From Porites lobata (lineage: Eukaryota; Cnidaria; Anthozoa; Scleractinia; Poritidae), in assembly GCA_942486035.1 (NCBI GenBank), contig CALNXK010000081.1:614001-678000 (forward strand): a DNA stretch of 64,000 nucleotides, written 5' to 3'. Shown one piece after another: positions 33,836 to 46,800 of this stretch (within the stretch, counting starts at the first letter, position 1; each line of letters begins with the position of its first letter). Made by a program: the position numbers and the translations under genes. The notes below the pieces were generated by a model. The model saw only the letters and a list, made by a program, of their open reading frames with translations, did not search any database and was not told the DNA's origin.

Positions 33836-35352
33836 CGTAGATCGAATCAGTAACGCTTAATGCTGAATATTTCTGGCATCGGATACAGTTCACTTTGCTG
33901 TTCAATGACAACGACGGACTGGTAACTTCGTGAAGTTTTATGTATTCTGGTGAGAACTGAACATATGATGTTCCTAGAACTAGATTCAGATGGATTAAAA
34001 CGGCTTTGAATCGTTAAGAATATCAATGTAATAAGAGCTTTGAATAGAATGAGCTGAGAATATCTGTTGATTCGTTGGACAAAAGAACTTTGAGCGTAAA
34101 TTTACTTCAGAACTCTGAGACCATCAATATGAAAAATGAGAAAAAATGAGAACTAGAAGCTAATTCAGTACTTTCTCTGCTCTTTTTTTGAATGACTACT
34201 TGTATTGCTTTTGTCGTTGCATTTTTAAAGGAAATTTGAGTAACTTGTTTAATTTTTATTGTTTTTGTTCGACAATCAGTTTAACATTACTCGTTGTTTT
34301 TGTCAATCTTTTCTTTATACAAGAAGAAACTGAAGAAAAGCCAGTGAAAGTTTAACCAAGTAAATGAGAACTAAATAATAACAAGCACAAAGAAAACGGA
34401 AACGAAAAATATAAGCTACTAATCCAGCTAATCCCAGGACAGATCACAAAATATTAATTTGTAATAAGCTTGTTCAATAAGAAAGCCGAACAAATTCTCT
34501 CAACTGCATTCGTTCTTTTGAGAATTAAAAACTCGATAGCCAACACATAAACTTTTCAGCTTGTCTGAAAGAGAAACCAGTTTTTATAACAAATCATAGA
34601 AAATCACCTTGAACAAACTGAATATTGAAGAGCGCATAAATAATAAGCTGATATCACAAGGTGATAGATCAGATTCAGATTAAGACTCAGATTATCGATT
34701 CTATCGGTAACTTGTTAAAAGTACTTTGGGTAAGCATAGCGTGACCAACATTTCCGATATACGATGCCGAAAATTTAATGAAAGCTGGTTTGGTGATTTC
34801 AGAGGAAGTGAAATTAACGAAGTACGCTTGTTGAGAGCAAAAATCCAGGTGGTAAATTTCCTCCTTAATCTCTCTGTTAACTCCTACATTACATCTAAAA
34901 TACCCTAAGCTCTTCCAAAAACCGCCAGAACAAAAAAGCTTCTAAAGGCTTTTGTTTTATTTTTGATCTAGCTCGACGAGAATATATTTTATAACATAGC
35001 AAAAGTAAATCGCGCGCTCTGATTGGTCAGTTAGCCACTACCATTTGCCCGTGGGTGCACGCCAAGAAATAGAAAGATCGAAGCGACTCTGCTAGCAGGG
35101 TAGCCAAGAAACTGAGCTAGCGCGGTAAAATGTAGGAAAATTCAACAAATCTCCTTTCCTGACGGTAAAATAAACCGATGAAATGCATAGATGAAAAGTG
35201 GAAGTTGAAGAAAATACTAAGCTGTCGTTTTGAAGGAAAAAAGACAAAAGATCAAGGGACAAATTTACCCTGGATGAATTAATCACTGTTTTCCTCGCGG
35301 GTAGAATCCAGAGAATCGGCTGAAGGAAAATCGAGCGAGCGAAGGTTTAATT

Positions 35353-35546
35353 AAGAATTTGTTCATGCTTAGCGTGCGTATATCGAGTTATGGATGCACG
35401 CGGGAAGTTTGGAGAGCACGAAAGATGCGTAAGAGTTGCACGAGGCGATAGCCGAGTGCAACTCTAGCTTCTTGAGTGCTCTCCAAACTTCCCAAGTGCA
35501 TCCATAACTCGATATACGCACAGCTAAAAGCATGAGCAAATTCTTT
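35353..35546. repeat. Long palindrome
   Basis: Arms of about 85-90 bases: AAGAATTTGTTCATGCTTAG ... and CATGAGCAAATTCTT. The inner halves CGAGTTATGGATGCAC and GTGCATCCATAACTCG are perfect complements. The centre is GCACGAGGCGATAGCCGAGTGC. Confidence 0.85.
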
Positions 35547-36417
35547 TATAACATAGCTGACAAAAATGATTGTTTTTTGATTAACTGCAAAATTCTCTTA
35601 ACGTGTGACACAATAACAAACGGTTCTATTGGCTGATTATGAACACGCCACAATCGTCTAGTTTGAATGAAAATATCCTTTCTGTAAAAGTGAGAAAGAA
35701 AATTTGCTTCTTTATTCGTTAACGATCAATGGAAACTAAGCAGAAACAAAGGTAAAAGAGTCTTAAAGTTCACCTAAAGTTAAAACTAACATGTTCATAA
35801 GAAGTCGTGGAGTATGATTTGGATTTGCTGAAAAGATGTTTACGTTTTGCTCGGCGAAATCCAGAAAACATGTTTTTAGTGAAGACGACTGTCATCCTTC
35901 TTTAAACTTATATTCATTTACGAACATTGGCTGGTCATTACGGCTTCTTGAGGAGACCTGGCAGCAGTTGTTTTTGTGAGTAATAAATTTATGTCTTCTT
36001 GTGTAATTTGTGTTGTTATTGCGATAGAAATTTTCCTGCTTCAGTCGGATTGTCCGGAGATAACAAAAGTGCATAACAAATTTAAAAACAGCAATAAAAA
36101 CGGAAATTTTGCCTTTAAATGTTGTTGATGACCAGTTGGTGTCTGTTCTGTTCCCAGTGAAGGTCTTTCGGCCAAAATTTGCTGCAGCTGGTCTTCGACA
36201 AATTTGCGAACGGCGCGCAACTTGCGAGATTTTTTATTTTAATTCGGCTTTATTTTTGCTGCTGGTTGGATCAGGACCTAAAAGGTCAATGCCGATAGAA
36301 AAATTGGGCAGTTCTTGGCTGGTTTCTTCCATATTCTAAAGAGAAGGAAAAGGGTACTACAGCTTAAAAGACGACAACTTTGCACCCAGGTAAAAAAAAA
36401 AAATGCTCACGTCATCT

Positions 36418-36441
36418 TATTTACGCACGGGCGTGCGTAAA
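36418..36441. repeat. Short hairpin
   Basis: ATTTACGCAC, gggc, GTGCGTAAAT: a perfect 10-base stem with a 4-base loop. The same TTTACGCAC word occurs in the palindrome at 39621-39758. Confidence 0.65.
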
Positions 36442-37350
36442 TAAAGATTTTGTTCATAGCGGCTCAATAGGAGTTATATAGGGCAAGCACGCGCGCTATG
36501 TTATAAGGTACATTTTGTGTGTTTTTTATAGACGAGAAAGTCTGTTTGAAATGCATATTTATCAGTGAGCATTGTGTTATTGACTTTTTGGTCAAGCTGA
36601 TACTAAATTCAAGCAAATTTTTTAAGAAACACGCTCAAATTCGAGACAGCTTTGTTGTGAAGTTTTCATCACATCGATGAAAAATTTTAGTTGAGTTTAA
36701 ACGGGCACATTACGCTGGAATAAGCGAATCTCATTTAAGCGCAGAAACATTTGGGCCTTCAAATAAATTTTTCAAAAAATAAATTCTGTGTGTATTATTT
36801 TGTCCCTCAGTGTTCATTCATAAAGGTCGTTCAGAGAACGGTCGAAAAACAACAGCTTCAGCGCCGGCTATGTGGCGGCGAATTTCAGTTGCAATTTTGA
36901 CTTTCATAGCTGGATTTCCCCAGACAGATTTCGACACAAAGCTAGTTAATTTCTTTTTAGAATTGGTGTTACCTGTTATTCTAAAGGAATTAAAGTCAAA
37001 TTTACGTTTATTTCAAAAATTGTCACATAAATAAGCTTGATGATTATTTCATTTATTTAGTTTAAGCTTATTTTTTAGAGTCTTTTTAGTTGGTGTTTAT
37101 ATAGTTATTACCCTAATATTAAGGGCAAGTAGACCGATGCCATTCAGAATAACAACGTTTTGCAATTTACCTGAAGACGGAGAACGGTTGATTCAGCGAA
37201 AGAAAAACTCAAAGGCAAGTTTTTGAAAAACGTAGAACATGATTTGTTTACACGCGGGCAGATGGCAGCATACATGAACTCGGACCGATGACTCAACCGA
37301 AGGCAAATGGAAAATAATGTTTTTCTCTTTTGATTATGTTATAAAAGAAA

Positions 37351-37436
37351 TGGTAAACGTTAAAGCTTTGCAACCATGGAGTTATGCAAGTGAGTGCATC
37401 CATAACTCCATGGTTGCACAGCTGCAACGTTTGCCA
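37351..37436. repeat. Palindromic element
   Basis: GCAACCATGGAGTTATG and CATAACTCCATGGTTGC are perfect complements around a 14-base loop. The outer arms (TGGTAAACGTT ... AACGTTTGCCA) pair imperfectly. Confidence 0.8.
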
Positions 37437-37650
37437 TATACACCATATACATACTGAGAAATACTCACCAAAAAGCTTTGTCGAAAATTTTGTACGCAAA
37501 TTAGCTCTAGCCAATCAGAGGAGCGAACGATGGTTTTCACACGTGTGAGAAAAATGATACGTCCAATCAGAAGCCACAGAGGTGTGTGAGTTTCGCGCCA
37601 AAATTCCCGCCTTTTATTGCAGCTTGCAGCGCCGCCTCGCACACATTCAA

Positions 37651-39126
37651 CAGTCCGGAATATCCCTAAATTTAAGGACAGGGCCAACTGGTCACGCGCC
37701 ACTTTTCAACCAATGAGAAGGCGCGCTTGTGTTTATCAACAAACAAATCAAAACATCGCCCCAGTGATCAAAAATTTTCAAAACAACGGACGGAGTCGGG
37801 CAGAATCAGTCATCGTTTCGAGTTTCTCAGGCATATTTTTAAGACTTTTCATGAGGCATACACAATTTTTTTAAGTGGACAGCGTATCGGAATCCATATT
37901 GGAAGTGTCTCGTGAAATATTCAGCACATTTTGTGGCTTATTCTTCTTTTATCTTTTAAACAACGCGATGTATAGGAGAGATTTTGGTCGGCTTTCAAGG
38001 TAGGTGAACAAGTATCTATTATTTTTTCGATTCACAGATTTTTTTACGAAGTTCTAGATATTTTTCCTCGATTGTCGTATCGATTAACTTTTATCATGTT
38101 GAATGTGGGGATGGCAGACAATCTAGCATTTTGGTAGACAATTTTTGAATTTCGAGGTCCAAAACACGTACGTTTTCCACTCCCGGGTTTCTCACAAAAG
38201 CCGTGTTATTACTTTTTTTCGCATTAGTACGAACCTTTGCCTTTTTTCTTTTCAAGGCCAAAACAACTTTATTAGTCTTATGGATATTCACGTCCGACAT
38301 CTCGCCTCACTTTGCCGAATTTGCGGGGATGAAATTGAAGATCATAAGCGTAAGGTAGATACTAACCTCTTTGTTTCTGAAATTTACTAATCTGGAAAGA
38401 TTTAATGTTGTTGGATTCTCCAAAATGTTCATCCGCCGTTAAAAAACAATCAAAGAAACAAGGCAAATCTCAATTGTAAATGCTGTATTTCGCTACTCAT
38501 TGAACATGCACTGATTATCTGGGATCAAATTAAAACATTGCAGGTACTACAGCAAGCAAGGAAAGCACCAGATGCGTGAAGTCAACACGAAACAACACAA
38601 AAAAACAAACAAGAAAAATTAATAAATTTGAACTACTTTCTATAACTTGTTATGATGACTGGTTCTTTGATTCTTGTCCTGTAGAAGTTAATAGGTAGTA
38701 CCAATGCTGTTTTGTAGTCTTTTGTACGATCTCAACGAATTTTCACACTCTCTCTAAGGCTATTTTTACGCGGGACGCGGGACGAGTTTGCTTCTATCAA
38801 AAACTTTGCAAGCCATGCCAGTGAAGCCATGACCTCTGCAATCGGTCCGGAAAGAGTTCGAACACCCCAATGATTCCTTGCAATGATTAATGCTCTTATT
38901 CTCTTACATGACATGTTTTCTTTGAAATATTAAATGTGAAACCTTGACGAGTACTGTAAGCTCATCTTTAATTTTGTCCGACTCCGTCCGTTGTTTTCCA
39001 AATTTTTGATCACTGGGGCGATGTTTTGATTTGTTTGTTGATAAACACAAGCGCGCCATCTAATTGGTTAAAAAGTGGCGCGTGACCAGTTGGCCCTGTC
39101 CTTAAATTTAGGGATATTCCGGACTG
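37651..39126. mobile_element. 1.5 kb fold-back element with 155-base arms and TTCAA duplication
   Basis: It starts CAGTCCGGAATATCCCTAAA and ends with the complement at 39126, with TTCAA on both sides (37646-37650, 39127-39131). Arms 37651-37805 and 38972-39126 are about 95% alike by eye. The 1.2 kb centre has no transposase-like frame, so it is non-autonomous. Confidence 0.85.
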
Positions 39127-39620
39127 TTCAACGAGAAAAGTTTTATTCAAAGAGTTTTTCTCGCTAAAAAAGTGAAAAACATTTCGGAAATGGAGTGAAA
39201 TAGTTTCGTTTGTTTCACTGTCGATAAAGAAAACGGTAGAGAGCCGGGAAAACAACAGCGGAAAGGGATAAACAGAACCAGACGTAAGCTTTTGTTGTGC
39301 TTTTTGTCGGAGCTACTTTGCCTTTCATTTATTAAAGCTTAAGCTTATATTAAAACCGGTCATTTTACTTCAATTCACTCATTTTCAATTGTGCATTGAG
39401 AACAAACAGTTAAGATTACTTATAGTTCTTGGATTACCTCATATCGTCACCGTCATTTATGTTTTTAACAAACGTTTTTACTGAAAAGCGGATACTTCGT
39501 TTTCGTTGTCATTTTGCAGTAAGTGTGTAGCGGCAAATTTTAGCATTTTTGAAAGATTTAAAATAAAAAGGCCGCAAAAATGATGAATGTCTCAGTCTGT
39601 ATATAATAAACACAATACCA

Positions 39621-39758
39621 CATGGAAAGTGCTTTGTACGGTATTTACGCACTCGTTGTTTTTGTATCAGAAATCTTACTCGTTCGCAGCGCTCACTCGT
39701 TCGATTTCTGATACGTCAACAACTCGTGCGTAAATACCGTAGGCCAGCACTTTCCATG
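39621..39758. repeat. Palindromic element
   Basis: CATGGAAAGTGCTTTGTACG pairs imperfectly with the end GGCCAGCACTTTCCATG, and GTATCAGAAAT with ATTTCTGATAC. The loop is ACTCGTTCGCAGCGCTCACT, very similar to the loop of 44608-44744. Confidence 0.85.
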
Positions 39759-40299
39759 AAGTATTTTCTATTTAAATGGGTTACTTAAATCACGGCCGGA
39801 TTAAGCTGAAGTTTATAATAGGTCAGGTGCAGAAGGAGTTTTGTTCCCAACTAAAGTACGCGTAAGATTCACGATCCACCAACACAAAGGTTTTTGGCAT
39901 GACCACAAATATTTATAGTAAACGAAGTAAACCGAAAAAGGCTGTAATACTAAGGCCTTTGCCTAGGCCAAACTTTTCATGAGATGAACCAAGCTTAGTG
40001 AGTTAAGTTCATGAAAAGTTCGACTCGTCTGGCTAAGTTAAGTTGCTGACGGTCCAACACGTTCTATCCATCTGCTTCAGACGGACAGAACGTTTAAAGA
40101 GAGTCTCGGGACAAACGTCGATCTTCATATGCGACGAACGAAAGTAATAAATTAAAAATTCCAGACCCTGAGGTAACGGGAGAAGCTCAGTCCCGAAAAT
40201 ATACCATTTAAATATACTATTCAGAATATTCTACTTTATAAAAACCAAATCAATGGATAATGCAATTCTAGAGCTCTGATTGTCTCAGCCATTATTGTA

Positions 40300-40446
40300 T
40301 ATTTAACAATTAATGAATGAGGCTGAGTATCTTATGAAGAATTATGGAGATCGAGGAGGGAGTTACGGCCGCGACGGATAACAGCCTCCGAGATCTCCAT
40401 AATTCTTCATAAGATACTCAGCCACATTCATTAATTGTTAATTATA
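40300..40446. repeat. Palindromic element
   Basis: AACAATTAATGAATGAGGCT and the rest of a roughly 65-base arm (ATCTTATGAAGAATTATGGA) are repeated inverted after a GC-rich centre (TTACGGCCGCGACGG), ending AATTGTTAAT. Confidence 0.85.
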
Positions 40447-40809
40447 CCATGCTCTCCAAATATGGTATCTGAACGAGTCTGCTCAAAATTAAAAACAAGC
40501 TGAAAATCGGTTGTTTTTACAGATAAAGTCGGAAAGAATTCTTGATATTTTGTAGGCCTTTTATAATAAAACAATTATTCCACTCATTGTTAAATAGCCA
40601 GCGAAAAAAGCCGTCCCTCCTCGCCGCTTGGAACTACCCTAGCGGCGAGGAGCGAACTGAAGAGATAGCTGTTTGCCCAGGCTTATATATTACTACTGTC
40701 TTTGAAAAAGAACAGATTTCCGGAAGTATACTAGACGAATGAAGAATCTCTATGATGATTTAACCAGTCTTCTGTCTTATTTCACCTTATTTTGAATTTG
40801 TGACGGTCA

Positions 40810-43800
40810 TTACTCAAAGGCAAAATGGAGTCCAGAACCCTCTAGTTTGCTTAGAAACTCGCTTTCAAATTTCGCAGACAACTCAGGTGTAAAATGTTCC
40901 TTCCAGCCTCCGACCTGACCTTTCCTGAGAAAGTTTGGCAATTTGTTGTCTTGAGTCATCATCCAGTAAGCTTCTGAATTTTTGGCCATTTCGTCAAAGG
41001 AGCATTGCTTAACGATGCGTTTAAGAACCTGTTCACTAAGTGGCTTTCCCAGGAAATCAGCGATAATCGTCACCTGGGAAAGCAGATCCTATCAAAACAA
41101 ATAAAAAAAGGAATGATTATTTTATTTAAAATTTTAACCACGGTAGATTTAGAAAAAAGAAACAAAAGAAGAAGAAGAAGAAGAGGAGAAGAGGCCCACT
41201 CATGCAACGAAGATTAACTCCATTATTTCTTTCCATGACATTCAAGATACATCCCCCCCCCCCCAAAAAAAAAAAAAATCCTGGTTCAGGCCTTTCAAGC
41301 AGGCTTTAAATATCTCAGTTTAGTTCCCTTATTGTTATACACTTCACAGTCTGCAATAGTTATAAAGTTACATCTGTAATATTATCACCCTGGGGCCCGC
41401 ATTATCACGCACCTCTTTCAAGTCTTCATACTTAAGGAACAAAACGTTGGAATCATCTCTGTGTTCCCACCAGCCGAGCACATGCTCCAGCCAAGACCCC
41501 CAAAACGCTGAAATGAAAATTAATACAATAAGCTTATTTACCCTGATCATGAATGAGAGTCATTGAAAACTACCCAAATATATACAATATACAAATCTAT
41601 TTGCCCAATATTTCGACTGGACAAAACTTAGCTTGAGACCAGGTTCCGCATTGGGGGAAAAAAGAAAAAAATCGGCGTGGGCGAAAAAAAAATCGAGAGG
41701 TAGAGGAGAGGTAGTCTAGGGAGAGAAAATGGTGGCCCTTTCCCCCTCCCCAAAACACCGCTCGCCCAATAGACGAATTTTTGTGTAAAGAGGTTACTAT
41801 TAAAATATATATCAATAGATCAAGTTTCATCTCGTCCGTTCCTCCCACAGGGTTCAAGTATTTTGCCAACAGAAATTAAAAATCCTTCGCGGGCCTTATG
41901 AATACTGTCCCTGTGTTCGAACGAAATGAGTTCTATGTCCTTGATGGAATGATCTGGAAGAGAGAACTGGTCTGAAACGGCGGTAGGATGGTTAAATTGA
42001 TGTTGATTTAAGGCTTTTTCTATGGAGCGTGTTTTAATAAGCTTACTTTTTCCCTCCAGAAACATCTTAGCAAAAAATTCAAATGGTCCTGAATATCCAG
42101 TAAGAGGCGCCATCTTGCTTTCGAATTTGTAGTAAGAGACAACGACATCTTTAGGATTTCTAGCAACGTAGATGTATTTGCACGCTGTGGCATCACTAGC
42201 TCCTTTAGGTATTGTATGATATGGCTGATGAGTCTTCATAAGGCGGGGACTTGGTTGAGTTGTAATATCTGGCTGAGTAGTACCAAGATATTTGGCTTCA
42301 TCAAAGAATTGTACGCGATGTCCTATTGGCTCACTACTGGTTTTCCCGCCATTGTAGATTTGCCACGTGATTTCCTGAAGCCACGTAGTTCCTGAAAATG
42401 AAACAATAAAAAGAGTCAAAAAGCACTCTGTTGTGTAGCTTTTACCGGAGGAGGGGGGGGAAGCACTTATGGAACGTTTGGCGGTTCAAGGCTTCAGGTC
42501 CAGAACGACTCCCTGTTGAAGACGCTAAATGGTATATATATACGCTGATAAAAACTATAGACGCCAACAACCATATCATGTTCCGCGGCACATCCCTGCT
42601 TAAGCCAAATAAGGGCATGCCCCCGGGAATAATTATTACCCGAAAGCCCCATGACGAGCTTTGATGGAGGAAAAAAATTATGCTAATTGGGCGAGAGGTA
42701 GGTTAAGGCTTGCCTAGTCCCCGTACAGCGTCTTTCCAGGCCTTCTCCGTCAATGCATTTTGGTGACGTATCCGAGACGAACGGCCGGGAGACGCCTATT
42801 GAGACGCCTAGACAACCTCAGAGTGCGCATGCCTTTGTTTTTACCCCAAAACAAACAATATGGTGACCATTTCTTCGGCTTCCAACGCTATCTGGGAAAC
42901 TTTCTCGAACAACGTGACCCGAAACGCATCGGCCGCGCACAATAATAAGGTCTCGGGACTAGGCAAGGTTAAGGCCAAAGTTGTCCCAGGAAAGAGGGTC
43001 GCCCTATCCAGCTGAGTCAACTTTCATAGCGAGCGTTTATATGAGGCAACAGCGCTCGCGCATGATCTGATTGTCTCAGCCTGTGATTGTCTCGCCTTGA
43101 CCGAGTAGACCCTGCTGGGCGAGCCAAAGTGTTTATATGCAGAAAAGTTTGTCCGGGATAGGAGCCGAGCTCATATAAACGGCTCGCCGTGTTTTGAAGG
43201 GAAATGTAAGAACGGACGGCTTAAATGCAGAATACCCTGTTACTTGAATAATATTCAGACTTGCCACAAGTCTACCTCACGTCCAAGTTTCTAATTGAGC
43301 GGAACGACCACAAGTCGATCTCTCGAGTTCCTAAGCCAGCGGAGCGAGCTTTTTAATCCGCGAAGCTGCCGAAAGAACGACGAAGTTAAAAGTCTAGGAC
43401 AATATTCTACGTAGCCGGCTACGAGAAACTAACTAAATAAAGAACAAATTCAAAACGGCTTCCTGTGACCGCGTAGCCAACTGCAAGAATAGCCTTACAT
43501 CTTCATTTCATTCAAGACTTTTGTAATGGCCCGAACCATAGCCATGTAATATTGGGGACTGGGTCGATTTGTATTTCTCGTTTGACGGGGTGGGGGATAT
43601 ACGGGAATGATCTCCAGAGCCTGGTATCTCCATAGATGATGTACTCAACATAAAAAAAATCAGCGAAATACAGTAAACAAACCCGCTTGAGCGCTCCCCT
43701 CTGTAACCAGCAAACACGTCAGTAGGTCTAAACATTTCCTCCCATAAAACAAACCAGTATTCAAGGAACATCTCTATTTTAAAAAGGGGCTGTGTCACGG

Positions 43801-46800
43801 CAGTCTAGTTCACTTTGTCAAATTGCTAATTACGCCCTAATTCGCATTCGTTATAGCCTCAGTATCAGGCCTTTTTAACGGGCTAGGGGAAAAGAGTTGC
43901 TTTTCTCTTCCCCCTTTCCCCCACAGAAACGCCTGATACTCAGGCTACATTCGTTCCCCGGACTGTACTCTACAAATGTTTATACGGGGAGGCTCCGCCC
44001 GGAGGTCCAACTCCTTACCCTTTTATATACCAAACTTAACACATATGATCCAATGTAAAAGATGTGAAAAACAATATATAGGTGAGACTAAACGCACACT
44101 TTATGAACGCTTTAAAGAACATAGACAGGCAACAAACAATTCACTCCACGCAAATGCCACAGCCGCAGTCCCTTCCCACTTAAATCAACCGCTGGAATTA
44201 CAACCCACTCTCAGCATGTCACGCCGTAAGGCACGAGAAGCATTCCTCATAGATAGAGGCAAAACCCTGTCACCAGACGGTCCGAACCGAAGGAATAAAC
44301 ATTGAGCTTTTTCTATTTTTATTGTTTATCTTTCTATCTAGTATTTACAATTGTACTTAATAATTAACCACTTACGTAAATTTCAAATTTAACTTTTCGG
44401 AGCCGTTAGCCTAAATATTGGCTTTTATATGGAGGAGAGTGTTTTACTGGGAACTAAACCACTCGTAGATTCCATACGCCACTTCATCCGGGACCCGAGT
44501 GGCGTATTTTCCGTATGTCACCTTTGTGAGTGTCGTATCGTTCAATGACGTCTCGATTCCTGCCTTTTGCTTTTGTTGAAATGGTTTCTCCATGTAATAA
44601 AAAGAACATTACACGTTGACTCGAAGATATGAATTTTATGTTCTCGTGGCAAAAACAATATCTCACTCGTTCGCTTCGCTCACTCGTGAGATATTGTTCT
44701 TGCCACTCGAACATAAAATTCATATCTTCTCGCCACCGTGTAATATCCTCTATATAATAAATCAGCCCTTTGTCGTAGTGCCAGCCTTGCATTCAGTTTT
44801 GTTTTATAAAATTCATCTGCCGTGTTAGCCCTTTTGGGCCCTTCCAGAGACCCAAAGACAGATTTCCGTACCCTTTGTGGCTATCGATACTTGTATCAAT
44901 ATAAATCTAGACCACCCCCCAAAGTAGCGTACATGGGATCTGGCGGTGCCATCGGCAAAATACACTAAGGATGTAAAATTACTACGATCACAGTCAGACC
45001 TGTTAGTGGGGGCAGTTGTTGATTGAAATCTGAGCAACGTTCTTTTGTTATTTTTAGAAGAAATACATATGAACAATACGGTGGCTATAATTTGTTCCAA
45101 AATGGAGAATTTAAAGCAAATTTTTCAATAAAAGTTTAAAGAAAATGTTAACTGAGTCATGTGTCATGTTTTTTTCGCCGTCTCGTGCTGTTTTAAGCGC
45201 TATTTTGCAAGATGAATATTTGACCTCGGCGGTTAGAACTAAAGAAGGAGAAATATCCGCGCACTCTGATTTTAGAACTCTTAACACCCACAGAATCACG
45301 CCATACCACGTGTCTTCTGGGTGGGTGTTAAGAGTTCTGGGTCAGGGCTAAAATCAGAGTGCGCGGATATTTTTCATCAGAGCCTGATCTCTGGTTGTTA
45401 CGCCATACTGACGAGCCCCAAAGAGGGCGAAACAGCTGTCTATGGCTACACTGTCCCGCTCTGTTTTGAGTTCTTTCGATGTCGTGTTGATGTCTTGCAG
45501 AGTTAATTTTCACGTAGTACGATCAGCATTGCAGTATTCTCCTTGCAGAATTTAATATGTCTACATTATTATTTTTGCTGATCAGGTCTTTATAGATCCT
45601 ACGTTCTGCGGCATATTCGTTTGCGGTCCTGTGCAGTCCCTTGTGGTTAATGTTATCACTTTAGTACTCTATTACAATATGTTTATTAAGTAACGGAAGC
45701 GCCTACGTTATATTCCCTGCTAACAGAGGCCTCTTTTCCCTGGTATTCGACGGGCGGAAGGGAAAAGACGCCGGTCGTATACCAGAGAAGTTGCTATGGG
45801 ACTCGTTGGGCGTAGTTACTAAAACGTGGAACGACCTAAAACCACCTAAAACCACCTAAAACCATCTACAACCACCCACAACCACCTCAAAAAATTCAAC
45901 AACCACCTACAACCATCTACAACCACCTCAAAAACATCTTCAACCACTCGCAAACAATCTAAAACCATCTAAAACAAGGTATAAATGTCTGAAATAAGGC
46001 GAGACGACAACATGTCACGTACATGAAATACGAGAATCGAACAAAACATCCACTTCCCCCTACAAAATCTTACTCTCCCTGGTCCCTTGTATCATCAACC
46101 ATTGGCTTAAGTCACGAAATGAAATGCGAGATCATGCTAAGTATATTAAAAGACTTAAAGAACTTTACAAAATGAACTATCAAGTCACAAAAAATAATAA
46201 AATAAAATAACAAACTCGTAGACGAAAGACTGACTTGATTTGGCTTTTTCTACCCTGGGTATTAGTGAGACGTTTTGGTTCACCTTTCATTTGTTTACGT
46301 AATAGCACAAGGTAGGGTTTCTCTCTCTCTCTCGGAGTCTGCTTCACTGCTGTTTTGTTCTGAGGTGGCGGATTACATTCCTAAGAACAAGTTAATTTTT
46401 TAGCATCTGTTTATCATCCGCCAAACATGTTTGTATATTCCAGGTGACTCCTTTAGATGAACCTACCCCGCTTCCTTTTTTCCCTTTTTCCCTATCCCCT
46501 ACCCCTTTCGACGCCTGCTACGCAGGCTAGATGAACCCTAGTGTCTTTCACACCCGTTTCCTGTGTCATCATTGTGTCATCACGCAAGGCTAAACTCCCT
46601 TGCGTCACGACACGGAAACGGGGACTAGTAGGTGTAATCATTGTTAAAAATGTTATTAAAAAAATCTATAATGCAATCTTATTTCTTAGTTTTGTGTTAA
46701 GCCAATGGTTGATGATACAAGGGACCAGGGAGAGTAAGATTTTAACGGGAAGTGGATGTTTTGTCCGATTCTCGTATTTCATGTACGTGACATGTGTCGT

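Larger units (their letters stand above)
34991..36503. mobile_element. Possible 1.5 kb element with TTATAACATAGC ends
   Basis: TTATAACATAGC near 34991 with CGCGCGCT 20 bases on is matched by AGCACGCGCGCTATGTTATAA ending at about 36503. The hairpins at 35353-35546 and 36418-36441 lie inside. TTATAACATAG also recurs internally at 35545-35556. The boundary call is tentative. Confidence 0.45.
33836..40809. other. Intergenic region rich in palindromic elements
   Basis: 7 kb without a recognisable gene between the GPCR start and the sulfotransferase stop. 33836-34980 shows nothing beyond AT-rich sequence. From 34990 on it is a series of fold-back and hairpin elements, listed separately. Confidence 0.55.
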
